Assembly: GCA_963971535.1 (NCBI GenBank)
Contig: OZ020589.1
Location: 79,012,036-79,076,035, forward strand
From: Notolepis coatsorum
Lineage: Eukaryota > Chordata > Actinopteri > Aulopiformes > Paralepididae
Reading direction: 5' to 3'
DNA: 64,000 nt
Made by a program: the position numbers and the translations under genes. Positions 42,965 to 54,384 of the stretch are shown one piece after another (position 1 is the stretch's first letter; each line of letters opens with the position of its first letter). The notes under the pieces were generated by a model that ran no database searches, had not been told where the DNA came from, and worked only from the letters and a program-made list of their open reading frames with translations.

Positions 42965-44330
42965 GGTTGTTGTTGCTGTTTAAGTGTCATCGGTTTGCAC
43001 AATTCAACGGTGATCGGGTCCTTAACTAACTTCTTGTATGCTTTTATTTTTTATATCCAGGCTGTTTTGAGCTTTGGGCTCCGGTAGGAGAAGATCGGTT
43101 TAATATATATATAAACAATATATGATAACAGGTTGTGCCAGGTATTGCTTATTACTAGGGATGTCCGATATTATCGGCCGACCAATATTATCGGCCGATA
43201 TCGGCAGTAAAATGTGATATCGGAAAATATCCGTATCGGTTTAAAAAAAGAAAAAAACAATAACAATATTTGTTATATATATATCCAGTGAAATTATTAG
43301 TTACCTGAAATTATTCAGTTTTTTGGGGGGGGGGGGAACCCTGCATATATCGGTATCGGTTGATATCGGTTGATATCGGTATCGGAAATTAAGAGTTGGA
43401 CAATATCGGAATATCGGTATCGGTAAAAAAGCCAATATCGAGCATCCCTACTTATTACCATCCCCGGGTTAATGAATGTGTTTAATTCTATTCTTACAAA
43501 GGTTATGTCATTCCAGCCGTTGTGCCTGATCAGAGGGGCACTTACAGGTGTGCACTTTGACCATAACCCCACTTTTTTCCCTTTCTTATTATTGTCGTTG
43601 TTTAAATGACATCTGTTTGCACAATTTACCTGTGATCCGATCCTGCCTTAGACTATCTGCTGGTATGCTTTAATTTAATTTTGTTTTGAATTTTCCTTTA
43701 TCCATTTGTGCTATAACATTGCGACGTTGATGCGCAGACTTGGAAGTAGATGGTTGCAGGGTTGATGTTGAGTTATTATATAATAATGGCTATTTTTTCC
43801 ATTATAGTTATCTCATGTTAGGGCCAAGGCTCACGGTGGTTTTCGACCGATATCTTTATTGAAACAATATATGATAACAGGTTGTGTCAGGTATTGCTTA
43901 TTACCATCCCCGGGTTAATGAATGTGTTTAATTCTATTCTTACATAGGTTATGTCATTCCAACCGTTGTGCCTGTTCAGAGGGGCTGTTACAGGTGTGCA
44001 CTTTGACCATAACCCCCTTTTTTCCCTTTCTTATTATTGTCGTTGTTTAAGTGACATCTGTTTGCACAATTTACCTGTGATCCGATCCTGCCTTAGACTA
44101 TCTGCTGGTATGCTTTAATTTAATTTTGTTTTGAATTTTCCTTTATCCATTTGTGCTATAACATTGCGACGTTGATGCGCAGACTCGGAAATAGATGGTT
44201 GCAGGGGTGATGTTGAGTTATTATATAATAATGGCTATTTTTTCCATTATGGTTATCTCATGTTAGGGCCAAGGCTCAGGTGGTTTTCGACCGATATCTT
44301 TATTGAATTTTATTTTTATTAGTATTTGTG
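42965..44330. repeat. Tandem duplication, about 0.45-kb units, in L1 inter-ORF region
   Basis: The unit containing ATATATGATAACAGGTTGTG, TTGCTTATTACCATCCCCGG, TTTGCACAATTTACCTGTGA and GTTTTCGACCGATATC occurs at 43110-43861 (carrying the MITE) and 43862-44310 (without it). A partial, more diverged third piece lies at 42965-43060. Confidence 0.85.
43156..43450. mobile_element. hAT MITE, 295 bp, TAGGGATGTCCGATATT family
   Basis: Ends TAGGGATGTCCGATATT and AATATCGAGCATCCCTA are inverted. The interior is a series of ATATCGG/CCGATATCGG repeats plus a G-run. Flanked by CTTATTAC at 43148-43155 and 43451-43458, a perfect 8-bp duplication. The neighbouring tandem unit has a single CTTATTAC (about 43896-43903), the unoccupied site. 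Confidence 0.92.
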
Positions 44331-44709
44331 TTTATTGGACTAGTGGGGGTTTAATCAGGGGTTTATCTAGAGGGGGGTCGGAGTGGGGAGCGTCTTATTG
44401 GATCCATGACTCCAGTGGGAAATGAAAGGAAGATGACCATCCTTAGTGGATGGGGCATAGGGAGGGGATTGGAGAGTGGGTATAGGAGGGCTTATAATAG
44501 GACGGGTGGGTTAGGGTTTAGAGTAGAAGGAGGGGGGGTTGTAACTGGGGTGGTATTTTTATGTGTTTTATGTACTGTTGTCTTATATGTGTGTAATTGT
44601 TCCTCCTCTGAACTCCTGGGATTGACCATCTGGGCCCGCCTGGATCAGCGCCTCTGTACTCAGCCTGGCTGCACTGGTATGTTCTCTACGCATTTAGACA
44701 AACTCGACC

Positions 44710-45712
44710 ATGGCTAAATTGAATATTTTAATTTGGAACGCAGGAGGTCTTAACGCCCCACACAAGCGTGCCAGTGTCCTTTGGTTATTGAAGAGAAGAA
44801 ATATTGACATTGCTCTCCTTAGTGAGACGCATTTATTGGTGGGTGATGTGTCAAGGCTAGCAAATCGACAATATCACGTTATCTCCTCATCCTCAGCCGA
44901 TGATAAGACAAAAGGAGTCGTCATAGTTACAAGACGTAACCTTGATATCAAAGTCCTGGATGTGTGGTCGGACACGGATAGCAAAAGTTGAGTTCTCTCA
45001 TAGGAAGATGGCAATAATAGCATTGTATGCCCCTAACACATTTGATTCAGCGTTCTATAATACAATCACGAAGAATATGTTGGAACTTACTGGATACGCT
45101 CTCATTGTGGGTGGCGATTTTAATGCGTGCTGGTATGCGGAGATGGATAGGTCCGGGCCCTCTGAAACAAGCGACCAAAAACGGTCCTCTAAGGCCCTCA
45201 GGATGTGGGCCCAGGACACTGGGCTCGCAGACCTATGGCGCTTATCCAATCCCACCCTCAAGGATTACTCTCACCTGTCTGCCAGACACAAAACCTTCTC
45301 TCGAATAGACTATGCATTCGCATCCCCTAATTTGTTTGATAGTTTCGACATCTCATTGGTTCCCCTGGCTCTCTCGGACCACAAGGGGATTTTCCTTGTG
45401 GCAACCTTTGGCAGGCTCTCCACGAGAGCTCCCAGGTGGCGTTTTAACTCAACCTTATTAAAGAACGATGATTTCTGCTCTGAGTTAGGGAGTAAACTAG
45501 CTGAATTCTTGCAGATCAATGTTGGCACGGTCGATGACCCCAGGGTCCTATGGAACGCATTGAAAGGATTTATCAGGGGTCATGTCACACTTTTCTCCTC
45601 CAACTTACGTAAATCCCGATCAAAAAAACTAGAAGGACTGGAAACATTATATGCGGATCTATACGCATCTTTGCAAACTAACTATAGTGAACGACTAAAC
45701 ACACAACGTAAG
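44710..45712 (+). pseudogene. L1-like ORF2, N-terminal part: APE endonuclease
   Basis: ATG 44710 opens MAKLNILIWNAGGLN (catalytic Asn), ALLSETHL (Glu) and KGVVIVTRRN. After a frameshift near 44985 come MAIIALYAPN, VGGDFNACW (Asp/Asn), RIDYAFASP (Asp) and ALSDHKGIFL (Asp/His). All endonuclease signature residues are present across the two frames. The linker toward the reverse transcriptase runs to NYSERLNTQRK, where the BEL element has inserted at the GTAAG duplication (45708-45712). The rest of ORF2 resumes at 51824. Confidence 0.85.
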
Positions 45713-46692
45713 TGTTGTAAATTCCCCATTATTTGTTATGCTGTGTATTGTTATTTCCAGTCAGGCACTTCTTTGATGGCCAAGGGGTCCTATTATTTAT
45801 AGTCTGGCATCTCTCTGGACAGCCCAGGGGTCCTAATGGGTTTAAATACAGCGGCCATCTTGCCGCCCATGTGTTCCATTGCTGTCTGCTTTCCCAGTGA
45901 GAGAGTGCGTTCATGAACTAAGTAAGTCACCAATAGCCTACAAATATAGTGCCTATGGTAATGATAGATACATGTCATATGTAGCCTGCCTTATGTGTTG
46001 AGATGCTGTGACATGCATGTGTGACTATGATTTGGTTTGCTACGTTGTGTTAATTCATGCTGCTAATTGAGCTATGCTAATGCCAATAATGCTATAGCAT
46101 CTCTTCAGTTGTGTGTTCTGGATGCCATTGCATTCTGCCATTTACTTGTTATGTTTGGTCCATGCGGCCGATGCTAATATGCTAGATAGCATCTTTTCAG
46201 TTGTGTGCATTATGTTTGGTCCATGCGGCCAATGCTAATATGCTAGATAGCATCTTTTCAGTTGTGTGCATTCTGCCGATTACTTGTTATGTTTGGTCCA
46301 TGCGGCCGATGCTAATATGCTAGATAGCATATTTTCAGTTGTGTGCATTTTGCCGATTACTTGTTATGTTTGGTCCATGCGACCAATGCTAATATGCTAG
46401 ATAGCATCTTTTGCTTAGTGTGTTCAGGTTATGATTGATAAGTATGTACCTCTGTTAATTATTGTGTGTTCTGCTTATATGTTGCAGAATACCACTCACT
46501 CAATCTTTGATTGCTCCATCCAGCCCTACGACCTGGATGGAAAGCACTCTTGAGATATTACTCAACAACAGAATCCTTAATAAAATACGAAAGGACTGTT
46601 CTCTGTGTCTGCGTCCGCTCTCTGACCGGGGTGTGCCGTTCTGGATGAAGTGGCTCCAGCAAACCTTGCAAACAAACATTATATCTTCAATA
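45713..46692 (+). repeat. BEL 5' LTR
   Basis: Starts TGTTGTAAATTCCCC, ends ATATCTTCAATA. It contains a TTTAAATAC TATA-like motif near 45840 and an internal tandem array of about 60-bp units (TTTGGTCCATGCGGCC, GATGCTAATATGCTAGATAG, CATCTTTTCAGTTGTGTGC) in four copies at 46150-46415. Confidence 0.92.
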
Positions 46693-46693
46693 T

Positions 46694-46710
46694 TGGTCCT
46701 TCGAGCCGGA
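46694..46710 (+). promoter_or_regulatory. Primer-binding site, complementary to tRNA-Tyr 3' end
   Basis: TGGTCCTTCGAGCCGGA lies one base after the LTR. Its complement, TCCGGCTCGAAGGACCA, equals the 3' end of eukaryotic tRNA-Tyr including CCA. It primes minus-strand DNA synthesis. Confidence 0.8.
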
Positions 46711-46840
46711 GAACTTCACCCACGACGGCGCCATGGACACACAGAGAACAGCAGCAGACGAAAATGGAAGATGAGGAGGAAGGCTGCGACAGCTTCCAGC
46801 ACACCTGCAAGGCTATCTGGTTAGCTTACCACAGTCCCTC

Positions 46841-49800
46841 ATGCCTAATACTGCACCGTCTCTACCAGATGACAGCGAAGGTGCCACCGCACAGCAGCTG
46901 CGGTCACTCAGCCTGCAGACCGAGTTTGCAGCTACAGGTGACCAGCTCCACACTGCGCTCGGGCCCCCTCCCTGCCTCTCATTGCCGGGAGCAGTCGATC
47001 AGACGCGACAATGGGACCTATCACCGTATGCTAACACCCGGCCTGACCAGCGGGAAGTGTGTGTGGGGCTCACATCGCCATCCCCATCAGAGCAGAGCCA
47101 CCACAGTCGGAGCCTAACAGGTGGCACCTCTGACGCAAGAGGACCTTGCTCTACCATGCCCCTACGCCTTCCACCACCATTGTCACATCATAGTCTGAGC
47201 GTCCCACCCAACCGCTCACCATGGTCGAGCTCGCTGCCACTAATACCGCTGCTGTGCCCAACAACTGCAACGTTACAGTCTCAAGCCACAACCTGTACAC
47301 CGGGCCAAAGGCAGCAAGCCTACATGTCGACTCAGTCTCTACCGCCGACAGTAACCTCCGCACCGCTGTTCGGGGCTGCTCCGAGGCCCCCAGCCCCCAC
47401 CGCGATGAGTCTGGTCATGCCACAGTCTGACTTCCAGGTGATGCAAGCAGTGGGTCACGTGGGCCAGCAAATGCCAACGGTACCAAGTTACCAGCCTACC
47501 TACCGGTCAAACCAGCCTGTGTCATCAATGGTGAGGAGCAGGCATGGCAGCACACCAGCGGCCGCACAGACCCGGTATGAGCTTACGCCAATGAGATCTG
47601 CATATCAAGTGCATCAATATACTACAGCTATGCCTGCACAGCCTAATTATCAACCTCAGACAGCAACAGCACTCTACCCTGCACGATGGTTACCCACTGC
47701 AGCTGCTCTCCAGCCAGTGGGCCAACATACAGCAGGTGCACCTCAGCAGTCTACCTATCAACTACCCTCCTGGACAGCGCTGCCTTCACCATTCACAACC
47801 GCTGTCGCAGCAGCGAGGGCATATCAGCCTCCACCAGTATTCCCTGCTCAGCAAGCGTATCAAGCGCTGCCGCACCAGCTGAGCCGCCATCAACGATCAT
47901 CATATCTGCCTCCACCAATCAACACTGCTCAGCAATTGCATCAAGCACTGCCATACCAGCAGAGCCATCAACAACCAGCATGTCAGCCTCCACAAGCCAT
48001 CCCTGCTCAGCATATGTATCAACCATTGCTGCACCAACTGAGCCACCATCCACAACCAGTGTATCAGCCTCAGCCTGCTGCATCGACTCAGCCAGCCTAT
48101 CAGCTCGTGCATCCAACACCCGGTCCAGCACCCTATTATCATGTAGCAGTTCCACCGGTCCAGTATGTCCGTCAGGCCCAGTACACAGCACTACAGGATC
48201 CATACGCTCTCCAGCCTCCCAGGCAGCCAGTCCCTGTACCTAAACTGCCTAACCTGGTCCATGACAGCGAGAGAGAGTTCACGGACCTTAAGATGGCGCT
48301 GGACCACCTATTCGATGCCCACACTGAACTTTCTGAGCACTACAAGTACCGTGCACTTATGGAGCAGCTGGTTCTAGATGAGGCTAAGCTGATAGCCCAG
48401 TCCTGCAGGCATTATGCGCAACCCTACACCGCCGCCATGCAGGCCTTGCAGCGGCAATATGGACAGCCACATCAGCTTGCACAAAGCGAGATTGCCGCAA
48501 TACTGAACGCTCCTGATCTCAAAGCAGGAGATACCAAAGCCTTCCAGAGCTTCGCCCTTAGCATCGACTTGCTAGTGGGAATGCTGACATCGCTGGAAGG
48601 ACCTAACGGGATGGAAGTCATGTCGACCGGCCATGTGGACTGGCTCCTTAGTAAGCTCCCTAAGCAAGTGAGGGACGGCTTTGTGGAGCACCTACTGGCT
48701 CAAGGTCGCCTCAACACGACTAGCCTAAACCCGTACAACCTTCGAGACCTCGCCGACTGGCTCAGGGTAAAGGCTGAAGCTCAAAGACTGTCAGAGAGAA
48801 TGGCACAGCGCCATCGGATGGAAGGGACACAGTTCTCTAACAGAGACAAGCAAGTTCCCCCACCCAGACCTTGCAACCAGCCTTTCTCGGTTTATTATGG
48901 CTCCGCCAAGCCTAAACAAGACAGCCACCAGCCTGTTGAGACATCTCAATCAGAAGCCAAGAAGCAGAAGTTCAAGAGGATGTGTCTCTTCTGTAGGAGT
49001 GCCGAGCACTACCTATTGCAGTGTCCAGACATTGTCCAATGCTCGCCGGGAAAGGTTGAGAAGTGGATAGCAAATGGCAAACGTTGTCGTAATTGCGGTC
49101 GTACCAGCCATGAGCAAGATGCCTGCACCTTGAGGAAACCATGCAGTGAGTGCCAGGAGGTCCACCTCAGAGTTCTCCACGCCATCGCCAAGCCGGGTCC
49201 CCGTGCCTACCTCATCACACCAAAGGATGGTGCCTCGCTCTCCAACTCCAAACAAGGAGGAAAGGTGTACCTTAAGGTGGTACCAATCGTCATTACTAAC
49301 GGGAGCAAGTCACTGCACACTTATGCGATCCTAGACGATGGAGCTGAACGCACGGTAATACTGCCAGCTGCAGCTCGACACCTGGACCTTAAAGGCGAAG
49401 CGGAGTCCCTCGCACTGCGGACGATTCGCCAGGACGTGGCTCGCCTCACTGGCAAGTCTGTAGATTTCCATGTGGCCTCCCTGACTCATCCTTCTGAACA
49501 GCACCTGGTGAAGGGCGCCTTCACAGCAGGTCGATTAGCCCTGTCAGAGCAGTCTTACCCTGTGACTGCGCTTCAGGAACGCTATTGCCACCTGAGGGGG
49601 CTCCCATTGCAGGACTTCAGTCAAGTGCATCCACTACTGCTAATTGGTGCAGACTGCACCCATCTGATCACATCCCAAGAACCCATCAGATTCGGCCCCA
49701 AAGGTGGACCCGCAGCAGTCCACACAGCGCTCGGCTGGGCACTCCAAGGCCCAGATGGTCTTGCGTCACAGGCTACTTCATGCTACTTTACCTCTCTCAA

Positions 49801-50758
49801 GTCTGCACCGGACGACCTCTATCAACACGTTGAAAGTTTCTGGCAGCTTGATGTGCTTCCATTTAGAAGTGAAAAGCTAGCAGTAAGGTCCCGTCTGGAC
49901 CACGAGACTGTGAGCATCCTGGAAGCACGCACTGAGAGGGTGAAGGTTGGTGACACACTCCGATACGCCACGCCTCTGCTCCGCGCAAAGGACGCGCCAC
50001 CACTGAAAGCCACTGCCAAAGCAGTCATGCCAATGCCCCGTAACACAGAGCAAAGACTGGTAGGAGATCCAGCTAAGGCTCAAATCACTGGAGCAGAGAT
50101 CAAAAAGCTCGATGGAGGATGTGTTGCCAAGCTGGGTGAAGAAGCGGTAAATGAGTCTGACGAGTCATGGTTCACCCATCACGGGGCGGCGGCCGACTCC
50201 TCCTTACCTCAACCTAACCTGCATGACACCGAAGTCTTCCTGCTGAAGACCAGCCAGGCGGACTGCTTCCCAGAGGGATTTAAGTGTCTCAGAGCTGGAA
50301 ACCCAGTACTGCCCAGTAGTAAGCTCAGTACGCTCTCACCAGAGATGGATCATACAATGGGTCTTCTCCAAATTGGTGGACGCTCTTGTCACCTGGACAC
50401 CTCCTGTTCTACTGACATCCACCCCATAGTTCTCGATCCTGGCCATGCAGTGACGAAACTCATCAAGGATGTAGATGCCCGCCTACTCCACCCAGGGCCC
50501 GATAGGGTCTTCGCAGAGATCAGGCACCAGTACTGGGTCCTGTGGGGAAGACGGGCCATCAAGCATCATCAGAGGACCTGCACAGGATGTAGGAAGTGGA
50601 GGTGGGAGCCGGTGGCTCCAATGGTGGCAGACTTACCTCCTGCCCGGTTGCGGCCCCTTAAGCCACCATTATGTGACACCAAACAGGTTGCTGATGGGGC
50701 GGCGGGATGCCTCCCTGCCACAAGTGTCCTACGCTCCCGACCCGACTGTGGCAAATGA
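46841..50758 (+). pseudogene. BEL/Pao Gag-protease-partial Pol, with reverse transcriptase and integrase cores deleted
   Basis: 1305-codon frame. Residues 1-475 are Pro/Gln/Tyr-rich and repetitive (YQP-type). Residues about 480-690 are the Pao gag region (DUF1759-like: FTDLKMALDHLFDAHTELSE, VDWLLSKLPKQVRDGFVEHL). Residues about 714-780 carry cysteine knuckles (CLFCRSAEHYLLQC, CRNCGRTSHEQDAC). Near residue 830 is a DUF1758-type aspartic protease, with ILDDGAERTVI where a D-S/T-G is usual. Residues about 1050-1110 start the reverse transcriptase (VMPMPRNTEQRLVGDP, ESWFTHH). The frame then jumps to the sequence just before integrase and the HHCC zinc domain (LLHPGPDRVFAEIRHQYW, TCTGCRKW). It goes out of frame near 50670, where the Pao C-terminal PNRLLMGRRDASLPQV continues in another frame. 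Catalytic YxDD, RNase H and DDE are absent. Confidence 0.85.
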
Positions 50759-50836
50759 TGGCGACAATCAGAGACCTCGGTAGCCACTTAGGGAATTTGA
50801 CTGTTTACATAATAGCTATGCTATTCTTGGGGCGGC

Positions 50837-51818
50837 TGTTGTAAATTCCCCATTATTTGTTATGCTGTGTATTGTTATTTCCAGTCAGGCACTTCTTTGA
50901 TGGCCCAGGGGTCCTATTATTTATAGTCTGGCATCTCTCTGGACAGCCCAGGGGTCCTAATGGGTTTAAATACAGCGGCCATCTTGCCGCCCATGTGTTC
51001 CATTGCTGTCTGCTTTCCCAGTGAGAGAGTGCGTTCATGAACTAAGTAAGTCACCTATATAGCCTACAAATATAGTGCCTATGGTAATGATAGATACATG
51101 TCATATGTAGCCTGCCTTATGTGTTGAGATGCTGTGACATGCATGTGTGACTATGATTTGGTTTGCTACGTTGTGTTAATTCATGCTGCTAATTGAGCTA
51201 TGCTAATGCCAATAATGCTATAGCATCTCTTCAGTTGTGTGTTCTGGATGCCATTGCATTCTGCCATTTACTTGTTATGTTTGGTCCATGCGGCCGATGC
51301 TAATATTCTAGATAGCATCTTTTCAGTTGTGTGCATTATGTTTGGTCCATGCGGCCAATGCTAATATGCTAGATAGCATCTTTTCAGTTGTGTGCATTCT
51401 GCCGATTACTTGTTATGTTTGGTCCATGCGGCCGATGCTAATATGCTAGATAGCATATTTTCAGTTGTGTGCATTTTGCCGATTACTTGTTATGTTTGGT
51501 CCATACGACCAATGCTAATATGCTAGATAGCATCTTTTGCTTAGTGTGTTCAGGTTATGATTGATAAGTATGTACCTCTGTTAATTATTGTGTGTTCTGC
51601 TTATATGTTGCAGAATACCACTCACTCAATCTTTGATTGCTCCATCCAGCCCTATGACCTGGATGGAAAGCACTCTTGAGATATTACTCAACAACAGAAT
51701 CCTTAATAAAATACGAAAGGACTGTTCTCTGTGTCTGCGTCCGCTCTCTGACCGGGGTGTGCCGTTCTGGATGAAGTGGCTCCAGCAAACCTTGCAAACA
51801 AACATTATATCTTCAATA
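50837..51818 (+). repeat. BEL 3' LTR
   Basis: Near-identical to 45713-46692. Followed by GTAAG and the resumed L1-like ORF2. Confidence 0.92.
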
Positions 51819-51823
51819 GTAAG

Positions 51824-54384
51824 ATAGTCAAGAAGGAAATAAACTCCATACTTAAACAACAGTCTGAGTTCTTGATACATAGGACAAGGCAAAATTACTA
51901 CTTTCACGGCTCCAGGCCTAGCCATCTATTGGCAATGAAAATACGCTCGAATGATCATTTCTCGGATATCCCCTCGATCAAGACGCGACAGGGTACAATC
52001 ACTACTGATTCGAAAAAGGTCAACGACACTTTTAAAGAGTTTTACTCACAGTTATATAGCTCAGAGGTTAATCTCGACGACTCTAAATTTGAATCGTTCA
52101 TTGGCGGGCTTGAGATACCCCACATTTCTGAGGAAGAGGCTAAGGAACTGGGGAAACCGATCACCCTTATGGAACTAAGGGAGACGATCGCTGAAATGCA
52201 GAGGGGTAAGGCACCAGGCTGGGATGGTATTCCACCCGAGGTGTATTTAGCTTTCTGGGACCAACTGGGCCCATTGATGCTCGATATGATCAATTACGCT
52301 ATCGAACAGGGGGAGTTCTCAAGAGATGTCAACATGGCGCTGATTTCTTTACTTCTCAAGAAGGACAAAGATCCCAATGATTGTGGTAGCTATAGGCTGT
52401 CTTTGGATGCCATGAAGGCGTTTGACAGACTAGAATGGTCATACCTGTGGAAGGTACTTGAGGTCATGGGTCTGGGAAAGAATTTTATTCATATGATTAA
52501 AGTACTGTATGCCTCGCCGTCGGCAATGATACTGACAGGCAAAAACTGTTCCACACTTTTCCCAGTCTCCAGATCTTCTAGACAGGGTTGTCCTCTGAGC
52601 CCGGGACTATTCGCGCTTTCCCTCGAACCATTGGCCCAATTTATTAGGCAATCAGAGGACATCGTCCCCATAATGATCAATAATACACCACACAAAATTG
52701 CTCTCTATGCGGATGACCTACTGATTTTTATGGATGACCCTTCCCGGTCGGCCACAAAATTATTGGAAATAATCGACGACTTTGGTAAATTGTCAGGCTT
52801 TAAGATTAACTGGAACAAATCAGCCTGCCTACCTCTTAATGAGCTGGCCAAGGCGGTGCGACTACCAGCTGATATCCCCATAGTGGAACATTTTAAATAC
52901 TTAGGTATAGAGATATTCCCCACGCTGAGTCAAACTACTAAGTACAACTTCACGGGTACTTATGATAAAATACGCCAGGATCTAGACAGATGGTCGTCCC
53001 TTCCTAACTCCCTACAAGCCCGAGCTTCCATAATCAAAATGAACGTTCTGCCTAGGATACATTTTGTTAGCTCAATGCTCCCCTGCCCCCTCCAATAGAC
53101 CACTGGCGCAAGGAACAATCGATGGTATCTAAATTTATCTGGAATAACAAACGCCCGAGAATCAAAAGAGCTACTACTCAACGTAGGAAACAAGATGGGG
53201 GCCTCGCAATCCCTGATTTTAAGCTTTATTTCTGGTCCTTCTCACTGAGACCTCTGATGTGCTGGCTAGACCCTGTAGATGCTGTATCTTGGCGCACCTT
53301 AGAAGCGGCGGCGGTCTCACCGCTAAGATTACAGGATGTGGTGTACTCCACTGTCTCTATTTCGAAATGCCGGCTGAGGTATGGACCGATCATAACTCAC
53401 GTGATCCAAACGTGGCGTAATGTACAGAGGTCGTGTGGGGTTAAATGCCCATGGCACCTGGACTCTCCAATTTTTTATAACCAGCAATTACTTGTTGGGC
53501 ACAAGCCGGTTAATATTCCTCAATGGCAGAGGAGGGGAGTTCATACTCTGGAGGATATTTATGATAAGAACGGCCTCCGTGCGTTTCAGGACTTAAGAGA
53601 ATTTTATGATCTTCCCGGCGAGTCCTTTTTTCTTTACCTTCAACTAAGGTCAGCGCTGAGGGCGCATGGCGTGCCGTGGGCTCAAGCTTTGCACCCACAC
53701 CCCTTCCTCAGGCTCATAGTGGACAGGACGACCTCCAGAGGGTTTGTCTCAGACTTTTATACGCTCTTAATTCAATCCATGTATAAAAATGTATCATTGG
53801 ATACAATCTGGCGGGTGGATATCCCGGAGTTGGACCCCGAGTTTGACTGGGATGATGTTTGGGCAAATGTGGCATTATCTTCCCGCAACCCCAATCACCA
53901 GCAAATTAATTTTAATTATATTCATAGGACCTATCTTACACCTAGGAAGCTATTTGCTATGGGACTGATAACCGACTCTCGGTGCACTTTGTGCTCTCAA
54001 AAGGCCACTGGCACTTATATGCATATGTATTGGGATTGCCCACCAGTGGCCCGCTTCTGGAGGTCAATAACGGACAAACTTTCAGATCTGTGTGGCTTAA
54101 CTATCCCATTCACAGCTGTTATGCTACTCCTGAACGATATAACGACACTACCTGCGTCCGTTCAACTAAAAAGGGTTGTCCTAGCGGGTGTCACAGCAGT
54201 GAAGAAGCTAATAGCAATGAGATGGAAGGAGCCTGAGAAGCTTACAGTGATTAACTGGTCCCTAACACTATTGGATGTGATTTATCTTGAGATATCCACG
54301 GCGCGGGTGATTGGGGTGGGACAGGCAGGTATTGACCTGTGGTTTGCAGCAGCCGAAAAGGTCAGGACCGCCGTGTGCGGCTGA
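51824..54384 (+). pseudogene. L1-like ORF2, C-terminal part: reverse transcriptase and zinc knuckle
   Basis: Resumes with [20 protein letters not shown]. The reverse transcriptase has [14 protein letters not shown] and [20 protein letters not shown]. It then jumps directly to [20 protein letters not shown], so roughly 70 residues between the PISL-type motif and the catalytic Asp block are missing in frame (junction about 52396-52402). Then [31 protein letters not shown] (catalytic YADD), [11 protein letters not shown] and [11 protein letters not shown] frameshift near 53090 separates the thumb from the C-terminal domain (SKFIWNNKRPRIKRATTQRR, GGLAIPDFKLYFW), which carries a CCHC knuckle CTLCSQKATGTYMHMYWDC near 53983. 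It stops at 54382. Defective from deletion, frameshift and the BEL insertion. Confidence 0.85.

Larger units (their letters stand above)
45713..51818 (+). mobile_element. BEL/Pao LTR retrotransposon, complete ends, internally deleted
   Basis: Two LTRs (45713-46692 and 50837-51818) are flanked by GTAAG at 45708-45712 and 51819-51823. A primer-binding site follows the 5' LTR, and one long gag-pro-partial-pol ORF fills the interior. Total about 6.1 kb. The catalytic reverse transcriptase, RNase H and integrase core are missing, so mobility would require proteins from a relative. By eye the LTRs differ at about five substitutions and one small indel over 980 bp, indicating a recent insertion. Confidence 0.92.
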
